A stretch of 52,368 nucleotides of DNA from assembly GCA_030700225.1 (NCBI GenBank), contig JAUYJT010000023.1, forward strand, positions 1-52,368, read 5' to 3'. Shown in pieces: positions 32,482-42,100 of this stretch. The position numbers were made by a program, and so were the translations under genes. Below the pieces are notes generated by a model. That model was given only the letters and a program-made list of their open reading frames with translations. It did not search any database and had not been told where the DNA came from. The DNA is from Candidatus Nanopelagicales bacterium. GTDB taxonomy: Bacteria; Actinomycetota; Actinomycetes; S36-B12; GCA-2699445. Each line of letters begins with the position of its first letter. Position 1 is the stretch's first letter.

Positions 32482-34530
32482 ATGAACTTGAAGCGATTCG
32501 CTCGCGGGCCGGTCTTGTGGATCTTGCTCGCCCTCGTTCTGCTAATGGTGGCGACCACGGTCGTTTCGGACCTTGGCGGTCCTCAACAGGTGAGCACCGG
32601 GCAAGCGGTGCAGGCCATCCAGCAGAACCAAGTTTCCAAGGCGACGTTGGTCGCCGGCCGGGAGCAGCGCATCAATCTGACGATGAAGGACGGCAGCCAG
32701 CAAACTGCCCAGTACATCGATGGGCAGGGCGTGGAGCTGCAGTCGATTCTCCAGACCAAGTTGGACGCCGGGCAGCTCGCCGATGGCTACAACGTCGAGG
32801 TTCCCGAGGAGAACCTCTTGCTGACGATGCTGTTCTCGTTCGCCCCGATCCTGCTCGTGGTGTTCCTGCTCTTCTTCTTCCTCAATCAGATGCAGGGTGG
32901 CGGCGGGCGCCTGATGTCGTTTGGGAAATCCAAGGCGAAGCTCGTTACCAAAGACATGCCCCAGACCACGTTCGCGGATGTGGCCGGGGCCGATGAGGCG
33001 GTAGAGGAACTGCAGGAGATCAGGGAGTTTCTTTCTGACCCGACGAAGTTCCAAGCCGTGGGGGCGAAGATTCCCAAGGGCGTCCTGCTCTATGGGCCGC
33101 CCGGGACGGGAAAGACGCTGCTCGCCCGGGCTGTTGCCGGCGAAGCGGGAGTGCCGTTCTTCTCAATCGCAGGATCGGATTTCGTCGAGATGTTCGTCGG
33201 CGTGGGGGCATCGCGTGTTCGGGATCTGTTCGAACAGGCCAAGGCGAGCGCCCCGGCGATCGTGTTCGTTGACGAGATCGACGCCGTTGGGCGGCACCGT
33301 GGCGCCGGCCTGGGTGGTGGCCACGATGAACGCGAGCAGACGCTGAACCAGATGCTGGTCGAGATGGACGGTTTCGACGTCAGCGGTGGTGTGATCATGA
33401 TCGCCGCGACGAACCGTCCCGACATCCTGGACCCGGCGCTGCTGCGGCCAGGGCGTTTCGACCGGCAGATTGCGGTGGAGCGGCCTGACATCAAGGGTCG
33501 CGAGGCGATTCTGAAGGTCCACGCGACCGGCAAGCCGCTGGCCGATGATGTCGATCTGCTCAGCGTCGCCCGCCGCACGCCTGGATTCACCGGCGCGGAC
33601 CTGGCCAATGTGCTCAACGAGTCCGCCCTGCTGACGGCTCGGCTGTCCGAGAAGCTGATCACGAACGAGAACCTGGACGAGGCGATCGACCGCGTGATCG
33701 CGGGTCCGCAGAAGCGCACGAGGGTCATGAGCGACCATGAGAAGAAGGTGACCGCCTACCACGAGGGAGGGCACGCACTCGCGGCCGCGTCTCTCCCCGG
33801 CAACGACCCCGTACACAAGATCACGATCCTGCCCCGTGGCCGCGCGCTCGGATACACGATGGTGCTGCCAGATCAGGAGAAGTACTCGCGCACGCGCTCG
33901 GAGATGCTCAACGAGCTCGCCTACACCATGGGCGGCCGGGCCGCGGAGGAACTCGTGTTCCACGATCCCACTACCGGCGCTTCCAACGACATCGAGAAGG
34001 CAACCACTCTGGCCCGGGCAATGGTTACCCAGTACGGCATGACAGAGCGGCTCGGCGCGATCCGCTACGGCCAGGAGCAGAGCGAGGTGTTCCTCGGCCG
34101 CGACATGGGCCACATGCGTGACTACTCCGAGGAAGTAGCGGCAGCCATCGACGAGGAAGTGCGGACCTTGGTCGAGGCGGCGCATCAGGAGGCGTTCGAC
34201 GTGCTGGTCGCTAACCGCGACGTGCTGGACCACCTAGTGGTGGCACTGCTGGAGAAGGAGACTCTTTCCAAGTCCGAAGTGCGGGAGATCTTCGAGCCCC
34301 TGTTCCATCGCGAAGTCCGCCCGGCGTGGACGGGTTCGGCGCGACGTGTCCCATCCGACAGGCCGCCAGTCCTGACCCCGGCTGAGGCCGGCGCGCCGGC
34401 TGGTTCACAGAAGAGCAATGGGGAGCAGCCAGAGTCAGACGCTTCGGAGGCTTCGGTGTCCGGCGAGCACGGTGACTCGAAGAAGGATTGGGATCCGCCA
34501 TCGGGCGGGGAGGGCCCTCTGAGCGGCTGA
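32482..34530 (+). CDS. ftsH: ATP-dependent membrane zinc protease FtsH
   Basis: Membrane helices at ~11-30 and ~112-135 flank a small extracytoplasmic domain. The AAA ATPase follows (Walker A GPPGTGKT ~205-212, Walker [12 protein letters not shown], second region of homology [19 protein letters not shown]). The peptidase domain has HEGGH at 427-431 and the third zinc ligand in NDIEKAT (Asp503). The C-terminal tail (~70 residues) is Pro/Ser/Glu-rich and disordered. FtsH degrades misassembled membrane proteins and short-lived regulators. As in M. tuberculosis, it heads the folate cluster, 10 bp ahead of folE. Confidence 0.96.
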   Translation: MNLKRFARGPVLWILLALVLLMVATTVVSDLGGPQQVSTGQAVQAIQQNQVSKATLVAGREQRINLTMKDGSQQTAQYIDGQGVELQSILQTKLDAGQLADGYNVEVPEENLLLTMLFSFAPILLVVFLLFFFLNQMQGGGGRLMSFGKSKAKLVTKDMPQTTFADVAGADEAVEELQEIREFLSDPTKFQAVGAKIPKGVLLYGPPGTGKTLLARAVAGEAGVPFFSIAGSDFVEMFVGVGASRVRDLFEQAKASAPAIVFVDEIDAVGRHRGAGLGGGHDEREQTLNQMLVEMDGFDVSGGVIMIAATNRPDILDPALLRPGRFDRQIAVERPDIKGREAILKVHATGKPLADDVDLLSVARRTPGFTGADLANVLNESALLTARLSEKLITNENLDEAIDRVIAGPQKRTRVMSDHEKKVTAYHEGGHALAAASLPGNDPVHKITILPRGRALGYTMVLPDQEKYSRTRSEMLNELAYTMGGRAAEELVFHDPTTGASNDIEKATTLARAMVTQYGMTERLGAIRYGQEQSEVFLGRDMGHMRDYSEEVAAAIDEEVRTLVEAAHQEAFDVLVANRDVLDHLVVALLEKETLSKSEVREIFEPLFHREVRPAWTGSARRVPSDRPPVLTPAEAGAPAGSQKSNGEQPESDASEASVSGEHGDSKKDWDPPSGGEGPLSG

Positions 34531-34540
34531 TGGTGCGGAA

Positions 34541-35122
34541 GTGACCCAAGCATTGCCTCCCTTCGACCTCGCGAGGGCAGCGGCGGCCGTGCGGGAGCTG
34601 CTGCTCGCAGTCGGCGAGTCACCGGATCGCGAAGGCTTGGTCGACACGCCGGACCGCGTGGCTCGGTCTTTCGCGGAGATGCTGTCCGGTCAGACCCAGA
34701 AGCCGGGAGACGTGCTCACCACTACGTTCGACCTCGGCCACGACGAGATGGTTCTCGTGCGCGACATTGAGGTCTTCTCACTGTGCGAGCATCACTTGGT
34801 CCCGTTCCACGGCGTGGCCCACGTCGGGTACATCCCAGGCGCCGACGGGCGGATCACCGGCATCTCCAAGATCGCGCGGTTGGTTGACGTCTACGCACGG
34901 CGCTTGCAGGTTCAGGAGCGTATGACTACGCAGATCGCTGAGGCGATGGTCGAATGCCTCCGCCCGCGCGGCGTGATCGTGGTCGTGGACTGCGAGCACT
35001 TGTGCATGTCGATGCGCGGAGTCCGCAAGCCTGGTTCTCGAACCATGACCAGTGCTGTGCGGGGGCAGTTGCGCGCACCAGCCACACGTGCCGAAGCCAT
35101 GGCACTCATCGTTGGCCGCTGA
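34541..35122 (+). CDS. folE: GTP cyclohydrolase I
   Basis: This 193-residue enzyme converts GTP to 7,8-dihydroneopterin triphosphate, the first step of folate synthesis. Zinc ligands and catalytic residues lie in [20 protein letters not shown] and [11 protein letters not shown]; the [10 protein letters not shown] and GLSK-type ([10 protein letters not shown]) blocks are present. Full length for a type IA enzyme. GTG start 10 bp after ftsH. Confidence 0.96.
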   Translation: MTQALPPFDLARAAAAVRELLLAVGESPDREGLVDTPDRVARSFAEMLSGQTQKPGDVLTTTFDLGHDEMVLVRDIEVFSLCEHHLVPFHGVAHVGYIPGADGRITGISKIARLVDVYARRLQVQERMTTQIAEAMVECLRPRGVIVVVDCEHLCMSMRGVRKPGSRTMTSAVRGQLRAPATRAEAMALIVGR

Positions 35123-35131
35123 GGCGCCGCG

Positions 35132-36034
35132 ATGTCCGGACCTAGCCATCGCCACCCGGCTGGATTGCCTGTGGGGCTATCCCGGCTTGACCGATGCCTG
35201 GTGATGGGGGTGTTGAACGTGACGCCGGACTCCTTTTCCGATGGGGGCCGGTGGGATTCGGTGGACGCGGCCATCGCCAGAGGCGTGGAACTTGCCGGGG
35301 ACGGTGCCGACATCGTCGATGTGGGCGGCGAGTCGACGCGTCCTGGTGCGCAGCGCGTGTCGGGCGAGCACGAGAGGGATCGCGTTCTTCCGGTCGTGTC
35401 AGCGCTGTCGCGGGAGGGAGTGTGCGTGAGCATCGACACGATGCGCGCATCCACCGCGACGGCAGCCGTGGCGGCGGGTGCGAGCATCGTCAACGACGTC
35501 TCGGGCGGGCTCGCGGACGCCCGGATGCTCGGAGCCGTCGCTGATTTGACCGCGCCCTACGTGATCATGCACTGGCGCGCTCACTCCCGAACCATGGATA
35601 ACTGGGCAGCATATGAGGACGTCGTGAGCGACGTGCGATCAGAGTTGTTGGGCCGAGTCGAGCAGGCCACGGCCCGTGGCGTCGCTGCCGACCGGATCGT
35701 CATTGACCCGGGCCTCGGGTTCGCGAAGGACCCGGGACACAACTGGAGGCTGCTTCGCCGTTTCGGCGAGCTTGTGGCGCTGGGCTTCCCTGTGCTCATT
35801 GGGGCTTCGCGCAAGCGTTTCATCGGGGAACTTCTCGCCGAAGGCGGTGAGCCCCGCCCGCTGGATGACCGAGACGCGGCGACAGCGGCCATTTCCGCTC
35901 TGGCCGCGGCGACCGGCGCTTGGGGAGTGCGGGTCCATGAGGTGTCGGCAACCATGGACGCCGTGAAGGTAGCTCGCGCCTGGCAGGCCGACCCGCCGGG
36001 ACGTGACGTTCCCGCCAGTGGACCCGGACTTTAG
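35132..36034 (+). CDS. folP: dihydropteroate synthase
   Basis: This TIM-barrel enzyme joins p-aminobenzoate to dihydropterin pyrophosphate and is the sulfonamide target. Both signatures are present: MGVLNVTPDSFSDGG and DVGGESTRPGA, plus the pterin-site blocks IDTMRAS, INDVSGG-like (VNDVSGG), DPGLGFAK and GASRKRFIG. 300 residues, with ~25 extra N-terminal residues before the barrel. It follows folE by 9 bp. Confidence 0.96.
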   Translation: MSGPSHRHPAGLPVGLSRLDRCLVMGVLNVTPDSFSDGGRWDSVDAAIARGVELAGDGADIVDVGGESTRPGAQRVSGEHERDRVLPVVSALSREGVCVSIDTMRASTATAAVAAGASIVNDVSGGLADARMLGAVADLTAPYVIMHWRAHSRTMDNWAAYEDVVSDVRSELLGRVEQATARGVAADRIVIDPGLGFAKDPGHNWRLLRRFGELVALGFPVLIGASRKRFIGELLAEGGEPRPLDDRDAATAAISALAAATGAWGVRVHEVSATMDAVKVARAWQADPPGRDVPASGPGL

Positions 36035-36041
36035 GGGCGGC

Positions 36042-36398
36042 ATGGATCGCATCACCATCAGCGGCATCCGGGCCTGGGGTCACCATGGAGTGCTACCCGA
36101 CGAGCGGCGCGAGGGCCAGAGCTTCGTCGTTGACGTCGAGCTGGGACTGGACACTCGCGCGGCGGCCGCTGCTGACGACCTGTCCGAAACGGTTGACTAC
36201 GGGTCAGTGGCCGCCTCAGTCGTAGCGGTGATCCAGGGCGAGCCTGTTCACCTGATCGAGACGCTCGCGTCGCGCGTGGCCGAAGCGTGTTTGGGATATC
36301 CCCTCGCGTCGGAAGTCAAAGTCACGGTTCACAAGCCGCAGGCGCCCCTGGGGGTTGAGTTCACTGACGTCACCGTCTCGATCGCGCGCCGCCGATGA
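36042..36398 (+). CDS. folB: dihydroneopterin aldolase
   Basis: This 118-residue enzyme cleaves dihydroneopterin to hydroxymethyl-dihydropterin and glycolaldehyde. Family blocks: GIRAWGHHGVLPDERREGQ, SETVDYGSV, LIETLASRVAE (catalytic region) and VHKPQAPLG (Lys of the active site). ATG 36042 is preferred because AGGGGCGG is upstream and the protein begins at the usual strand. Confidence 0.95.
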   Translation: MDRITISGIRAWGHHGVLPDERREGQSFVVDVELGLDTRAAAAADDLSETVDYGSVAASVVAVIQGEPVHLIETLASRVAEACLGYPLASEVKVTVHKPQAPLGVEFTDVTVSIARRR

Positions 36399-36955
36399 AG
36401 AAGCCTGTTCCCAAGGCCGCGCTGTCAGTCGGCTCCAATGTCGGCGACCGTGTCGCAGCGCTGCGCCGGGCGGTTCAGGCGTTGGCTGCGGTTCCCGGGA
36501 CGAGCCTGGCGCGGGTCTCCTCCCTCTACGAAACCGAGCCGGTGGGCGGTCCTGTTCAGCCTGCGTTCCTCAACGCCGTCGTCACGGTTGAGTTGGCGCC
36601 CGGTCCTTCTCTGCGGGCTCTGGCGAGCAGGCTGCTCGAGGCCGGGCAGCAAGCCGAACGGGACTTGAGTCGCGCGCGCGAGATCCGATGGGGTCCACGC
36701 ACGTTGGATGTCGACGTGCTGGCGGTCGGGGACCTGGTTAGCGCCGATGAGCGACTGACGATTCCGCATCCGCGGATCAGTGAGCGGGCCTTCGTTCTGG
36801 TGCCTTGGGCCGAGGTGGATGAGTCCTTCGTTGTCGTCGGCCTTGGCTCAGTGGCTGCTCTGCTGGCGGCCCTGCCGTCTGGGGCGCGAGGCGCGGCTCG
36901 CCAGTGGGAGGGCGGTGGAAGTGACTGGTGGGTACTCAGTCCGCCCTCGGGATAG
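36395..36955 (+). CDS. folK: 6-hydroxymethyl-7,8-dihydropterin pyrophosphokinase
   Basis: This 186-residue HPPK transfers pyrophosphate from ATP to the pterin, supplying FolP. Motifs: SVGSNVGDRVAALRRAV, SSLYETEPVGG, FLNAVV, and the signature RWGPRTLDVDVL with IPHPRISERAFVL. ATGA overlap with folB. The folate operon ends here, being separated from the DUF3180 gene by 230 bp containing element M2. Confidence 0.95.
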   Translation: MKKPVPKAALSVGSNVGDRVAALRRAVQALAAVPGTSLARVSSLYETEPVGGPVQPAFLNAVVTVELAPGPSLRALASRLLEAGQQAERDLSRAREIRWGPRTLDVDVLAVGDLVSADERLTIPHPRISERAFVLVPWAEVDESFVVVGLGSVAALLAALPSGARGAARQWEGGGSDWWVLSPPSG

Positions 36956-37026
36956 TGGGAGTTGTGGGCGTTCTCATGGTCTCCAGCAGAGGGCTTGTTG
37001 CGGGTGATCGGTAGGCGAGCTCCGGC

Positions 37027-37145
37027 TCAAGGCAGTCAGGTGATGCAAATCCTCTGTTGATCATGGAGGCCGACGATCACCCAGGAAGTGAAGATCACTG
37101 ACGAGCTTGATCATCAGAGAATTTGCATCATCTGGGCCTCCGCAG
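37027..37145 (+). repeat. 119-bp dispersed hairpin element M, copy 2
   Basis: Aligns end to end with 25091-25209 (nine substitutions, no gaps). Arms GATGCAAATCCTCTG... and ...CAGAGAATTTGCATC are retained with two mismatches. It ends 28 bp upstream of the TAGGCT hexamer of the DUF3180 gene. Confidence 0.85.
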
Positions 37146-37173
37146 CGCCTCATGGCGCACATGGATTCAGGCT

Positions 37174-37179
37174 TAGGCT
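37174..37179 (+). promoter_or_regulatory. -10 hexamer TAGGCT, leaderless promoter
   Basis: TAGGCT, 6 nt, then GTG at 37186. No ribosome site. Confidence 0.6.
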
Positions 37180-37185
37180 GGGGTA

Positions 37186-37761
37186 GTGCAACCAACCCGC
37201 GTCAAGGTACTGCTCCTAGTCGCTTTGGCCGCTGCGGTAATCGGTTGGGTCGTCGCGCGGGTTGCGGACTCCATGCTCGGGCGCCTAATGCCCCTGTCGT
37301 GGTCGGCGGCAGTCGCGATCTGGCTGCTGGCGGTGGGGCTCGGAATGTGGGCATGGATCGTGCGCCCGCGTCTCCTGGGGCGGGATGGGTACCTACCGCT
37401 GCCTCCTGTGGTCGCGGCCCGGACAGCCGCCCTGGCCTTGGCCGCTTCCAGGACCGGAGCGGCCGTTGGAGGCCTGTACGCGGGATTCGCCGTTGCCCTG
37501 GCTGGCGAACTATCCAGCTTGGCGGGGCGCGAATACGCGGCGGTGGCGGTGACTTGTGCGATCGGGTCCGCCGCGCTCACGGCAGTGGGTCTGTGGCTGG
37601 AGCAAATGTGTCGCATTCCGCCGCAAGACGGTGCGAACGGCGCCGGGCAGTCGCCTGGAGGTGAACAGGAGTGGGAGCCGGAGCTTGGGGCCGAGCGGTC
37701 CAACAGTCCCGCGCCGGCCAGGCCATCGGCCCACGGCCCAGCCGGTGACGCCGTCGGGTGA
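37186..37761 (+). CDS. DUF3180 membrane protein
   Basis: This 191-residue protein has four hydrophobic segments (~7-25, ~38-58, ~75-100, ~115-135) and a Pro/Gly/Glu-rich cytoplasmic-type tail. It matches the DUF3180 family, whose gene follows folK in most actinobacteria (Rv3605c in M. tuberculosis). Function unknown; its fixed place suggests a link to the folate/pantothenate cluster. Confidence 0.85.
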   Translation: MQPTRVKVLLLVALAAAVIGWVVARVADSMLGRLMPLSWSAAVAIWLLAVGLGMWAWIVRPRLLGRDGYLPLPPVVAARTAALALAASRTGAAVGGLYAGFAVALAGELSSLAGREYAAVAVTCAIGSAALTAVGLWLEQMCRIPPQDGANGAGQSPGGEQEWEPELGAERSNSPAPARPSAHGPAGDAVG

Positions 37762-37771
37762 CCCGGACGAC

Positions 37772-37777
37772 TACGCT
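37772..37777 (+). promoter_or_regulatory. -10 hexamer TACGCT, leaderless promoter
   Basis: TACGCT, 6 nt (GCGCCC), then ATG at 37784. It starts a new unit directly behind DUF3180. Confidence 0.5.
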
Positions 37778-37783
37778 GCGCCC

Positions 37784-38068
37784 ATGACGGCATCTCTGGA
37801 GGATCTTCCCTACGAGGAGTTGAAGCACCGCGCCTTCGCGCTGGCCGAGCATCGACACGACTTGGGCTTCTTCTTCGATCTGTTCCAACACACGCCGGCC
37901 ATCCGCGCGACCGCCGACGAGGGCGGTTCCCTCGGTGAGTTCACCGGCAGCCTCATAGAGACGATTGAGGCGGCCCGCGAGGTGTTCGGGGAGGGCAACA
38001 TTGGGGAAGCGGAACCGTTGTTCCGGGCCCGGTTCGCCTCCTACCTTCGCGAGCATGGCCAGGGCTGA
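37784..38068 (+). CDS. small helical protein of unknown function
   Basis: This 94-residue, mostly alpha-helical acidic protein has no signal or membrane segment. Visible features: DLPYEELKHRAFALAEHRHDLGFFFDLFQHTPAI, then a Glu-rich helix (SLIETIEAAREVFGEG) and a closing helix FRARFASYLREHG. No family name can be given. Its end overlaps the next gene by 14 bp, so they are probably expressed together. Confidence 0.7.
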   Translation: MTASLEDLPYEELKHRAFALAEHRHDLGFFFDLFQHTPAIRATADEGGSLGEFTGSLIETIEAAREVFGEGNIGEAEPLFRARFASYLREHGQG

Positions 38069-39035
38069 GGCCCGCGCGGGGTTGAGCGTGAGTCAGCGCC
38101 GCAGGGCTCTGCTGCTCGCCGCAGTTGTTTCTGGCGCGCTGCTCGCGTCGTGCGCATCGGGAAGTGAGGATCCGCAGTCCCCTTCGCCATCTCAGTCGGA
38201 GAGTGCGCCTCCGGTGGTGTCGGTGGCTGCTGACCCTTCAAATGAGAGCCGGGTCCTGGCCAATCTCTACGCCGGCGCCTTGACCGCATCCGGGCAGGCT
38301 GCGCAAGTCGTGCCAACCGACGGATTCAAGTCTGCGGTGACAGCGGTGGAAAAGGGGCGCATCCACGTGTTCGGTGGCCCCGTCGGGCGCCTAACCGACT
38401 ACCTGAACGGGCAGGCCAGCGGGTCGTCCCCATCGCCCGCAGCGTCATCGAATCTGGACGAAACGATGGCCAGAGCGAGGGGACTCGCTGGAGCCCAGGA
38501 TCTTGTTGTGCTCGACGCCGCGGAGGCATCGAGCGGATGGGCTTTCGCGGTGAGCGAGAAGTTCGCGGAAGCGAACCGATTCGGCACGCTTGGCGAACTA
38601 GCCGAATACTCCCGCCAGAGCCCCGTGGTTCTGGCCGCACCGGCCAATTGTCGTAAGCGGGACTACTGCCTGCCGGGGCTTCAGGAGCGTTACGGGCTGC
38701 AGGTTGGGCGATTTGTGGCGCTGGATGGGCGGGCGACACTCGACGCGCTCGAAGAGGGCTCTGCCGACGTCGGGCTGGTTCGCCTCTCCGACGGTGCCCT
38801 GACGTCGCTGCATCTGGTCGTCTTGGCCGACGACATGAATCTGGAGATCGTCGGGAACATCGTTCCGATCGTTCACGAGAGCGAAGCCGCTTCGACTGTG
38901 CGGGACACGCTCAACCGGGTGCAGTCCAAGCTGACCCAGGAGGCATTCGCTCAGATGGACTATGCGGTCACCTACCAGGGTGAGTCGCCGGAGACGGTGG
39001 CTGATGCTTGGCTGGCCGTCAGCGGCTTCGCGTAG
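38055..39035 (+). CDS. glycine betaine/quaternary amine ABC transporter substrate-binding lipoprotein (OpuAC-like)
   Basis: Signal peptide with lipobox LASC, then a Ser/Pro linker. The type II periplasmic-binding fold is recognisable from the OpuAC/ProX block CRKRDYCLPGLQERYGL, the LDGRATLDALEEGSADVGLVRL segment, LVVLADDMNLEIVGNIVPIV, and the C-terminal LTQEAFAQMDYAV..ETVADAWL. Aromatic cage residues are not obvious, so ligand identity is uncertain. No permease or ATPase genes are adjacent: it is an orphan binding protein. ATG 38055 lies inside the preceding gene; a GTG at 38088 with GGGG upstream is an alternative start that still leaves a normal signal peptide. Confidence 0.78.
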   Translation: MARAEARAGLSVSQRRRALLLAAVVSGALLASCASGSEDPQSPSPSQSESAPPVVSVAADPSNESRVLANLYAGALTASGQAAQVVPTDGFKSAVTAVEKGRIHVFGGPVGRLTDYLNGQASGSSPSPAASSNLDETMARARGLAGAQDLVVLDAAEASSGWAFAVSEKFAEANRFGTLGELAEYSRQSPVVLAAPANCRKRDYCLPGLQERYGLQVGRFVALDGRATLDALEEGSADVGLVRLSDGALTSLHLVVLADDMNLEIVGNIVPIVHESEAASTVRDTLNRVQSKLTQEAFAQMDYAVTYQGESPETVADAWLAVSGFA

Positions 39036-39135
39036 CACTCGGTGCCGCGGGGCGAGGGCTGGGCCGGAACAGGGCGCGGCATGCCAGGTTGGTCGCCTAC
39101 GGAACGGATCTGCCCCATCGGGTCGCCGCTGATCG

Positions 39136-39141
39136 TAGCCT
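39136..39141 (+). promoter_or_regulatory. -10 hexamer TAGCCT, leaderless promoter of lanM
   Basis: TAGCCT, 6 nt (TGACCA), then ATG at 39148. No ribosome site is present. It gives lanM its own promoter, separate from the gene upstream. Confidence 0.6.
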
Positions 39142-39147
39142 TGACCA

Positions 39148-42100
39148 ATGTCCGAGAAACATCATGACGACGGGTTGGGCGGCATCGCCGCAGCCGCGCG
39201 TTCGCTGGCTGAGCGGCTTGAACTTCAGGACCCCAGCGCCCACGGCGGCGGAGATCCGGACAGAGTCACCCGGTGGAAGGTGACGTCGGCAAGGGGAGAC
39301 GCCGATCTGTTCGCGGAACGGCTGGCAGCCATCGGGTTGGACGACCCTGCTCGGCTTGACGCCGTCTTCGACGATGTTGACACCATCGAAGTCGACGGGT
39401 TGCCTGACTGGCTCCTGACTCTGCGGGGGGCGGCTTCTCGCTGCGGAGACGACCCCGGATGGACGAGCGGTGAGAGCGGACACCGCGATCTGAGTCCCGA
39501 GCTACTGCCAGAGTTCGTCGAGCCGCTTGTGCGGCAGGCCCTGGATGAACTCAACGAGTTGGCGCGCGTCCCCGCCGTCGTAACCCAAGCCGCGTTCGCG
39601 GATCTGATCGATGGGCTCCGGCGGCATCTGGCCGGGCTGATCCAGACTTGCGTCGACACTGAGTACCGGCGATTCAGGGGCGACTTCCCCGGAATGGCCA
39701 CTGGCGAAGCCGGGGAAGGACCTGCCAAGGCGGAGCCACCAGATGCCAACCCGTGGGAGACCTGGACCGGCCAACTCAGAACTTCCGGCCTGTTCGACTT
39801 GTGGGCGTCGTACCCGGTCCTAGCCCGCCTGGTGGGGACGGCGATCCGGCTGTGGGTGGCGCGAACTGCGGAACTTCTGATCCGCTTGGAAAGCGATTGG
39901 TCCGAGATCGGACGGGAGATCGCTCGCACTGAACTGAAGTCAGTCACCGGAATCGAGACTGGACTTTCCGATCCACACGCGGGCCACTCCTCCGTCGCAG
40001 TCCTGCGCGTCGAGAGCACAGATGGCGAAGCCGATCGCATCTTGTACAAGCCCAAGGACATCGCGTCCGAGATCCTGTGGGCGGACGTGGTGACCTGGAT
40101 GAACCTCCATGGCCTGGATATGGGCCCGCCGTTGCGGGTGCTGGCTGGCGATGGCTACGGATGGGTTGAATTCGCGCGAACCATGCCGGTCGAAACGTCA
40201 GCCGAGGCCAAGAGGTTCTACCGCCGGTCGGGTTCGCTCGCGGCGGCTATCTTCGCCCTCGGCGGCAACGACTGCCACTCGGAGAACTTCGTCGCGCGCG
40301 GAGCGCAGCCGGTGCTCATCGACACTGAGACAATTGTGCAGCCGATCGTGGGCGGGGAGAATGACGCTGTCGGCGCCGTAGGCGCAAGTCCGACCGACTC
40401 CGTGCTTGATCAGCTCGTGCTCCCCCGATGGCTGCCCGTTGGAAACCGAGCACTGGACGTGTCAGCGCTGGGCGCGGCGAGTTCTGGGGTCGGCTGGAAC
40501 CAGATCCGGCTCGTCTGGGACCAGCCCGGGACTGCCGACGCCCATGTGGTTCGTCGATCCGAAGCGGTCGACCTCAGTGCGTCAGCGCTTGTGCGGACCG
40601 GGCACGGCGTGCAGCAAGCCGCCGACTACGCGGTGGAAGTCCAGGCTGGCTTCCGCGACGCCTGGGGTGTCATTGCCAAGCACGGGGCAGACCTGCTCGC
40701 CGGGCCTCTGGCCAGGCTCGATGACCTTCCGGTGCGGACTCTGGTGCGAATGACGCGCACCTACTTCCGGGTCATTGATACATCGATGCAGCCCTCACTG
40801 CTCCGCAACGGAATGGATCGGTCGATCCACATCGAGCATCTCGTCCGTTCAGTCGTTGACCGTGAAGACCGCGCGCAGTCGCTCGCCTTGGTTTCAAATG
40901 AGCGGGACCAGTTGGAGAACGGCGATGTCCCCGTCTTCGTCGTGAGCGGCAGCGACCTCGTGCTCTCGGATGGACGCGGTCACACGCTGCTTTCCTTCAC
41001 CGAATCCGCCGCCGAACGCGCGCGGAGGCGGATCCGAGTCCTGACGGATCCCTCGACCTCAGCCATGGAACTGCGGCGCCAGTCCGACCTCATCTCGGCT
41101 TCGCTCGCCGTCGCGCCTCGCGAGATCCGCAAGACCATCCTCGACTCGTACGCCGACCGGGCCGATGAGCTGAAGCCGGCGCGGCGCGGTGACGTTGCCG
41201 CTGCCGCGAACCGCCTCGCGGACCAGCTCCTGAGCCAGATTGATCGAGGCCCAGGCCGCGTCGTTGGCCTGAGCGCGACCGACCCTCAGCAGTGGTCGAT
41301 TGACTCTCCGGATGTCGGGTTGTATGACGGCGGTGCCGGCATTGGGCTGGCGCTTCTGGCGGCTGGGCGCGCACTGAAGCGCGGTGACCTGGCTGACGCG
41401 GCCGACCTCGCGATGGCGCCAGGGGTTGCTGACGCGTTTCGCCGTCCCCGACGGCTGTGGATGGGCAAGGGGATTGGCGGACAGGGCGGCGTCGGTGGCC
41501 TGCTCTACGCGTGGTCCGTGTGCCAGCGACTGCGGAACAGTCCAGCGGATGAATCGGCGGCGATGGAGGATCTGCTGCGGGCGGCCGACACCGCTGTTCT
41601 TGATGACGCGGAATGCGACCTTCTGGCGGGCAGCCTTGGACTGCTAGCCGGGATGATCGCCGCCGAGCGCTCCGACGTGCCCGCCCCAGAAGAGATCCGG
41701 GATCGCACCGTGCGGGTGGTGGATGAGTCGGTGTCGCGCTACCTCGCCGCCTGCGCCAACGGCAGCGACATCGCATGCAACGGCTTCAGCCACGGCGATT
41801 CGGGCTACGCCGTGGTTCTCCTGGCTGCTGCCGATCACGGTTGGGGCCAACCGGACCGCCTGCTGGAGATGGCGCGCGCCTGCATGGTCAACGAGTCGGA
41901 GCGCTTCAGCCCCCAACTGCGAGACTGGCCGGACCTGCGGCCCGGCGCGGGAGCAAGACCGACTGGTCCGGGCTGGTGCAACGGCTTGCCTGGAATTGGC
42001 CTGTCGCGGGCAATTGCGCGAAACGGCTTCGCGACAGTTTGTCCCGAAACGGTCGCCCTGGACCTTGCCAGGGTCGACGCGGGACTCGGTCGCGACACAG

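Larger units (their letters stand above)
36956..37185 (+). other. intergenic region interrupting the folK-DUF3180 junction
   Basis: 230 bp without a gene. Positions 37027-37145 are element M copy 2 and 37174-37179 is the next promoter hexamer. In related actinobacteria this junction is usually short. Confidence 0.5.
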
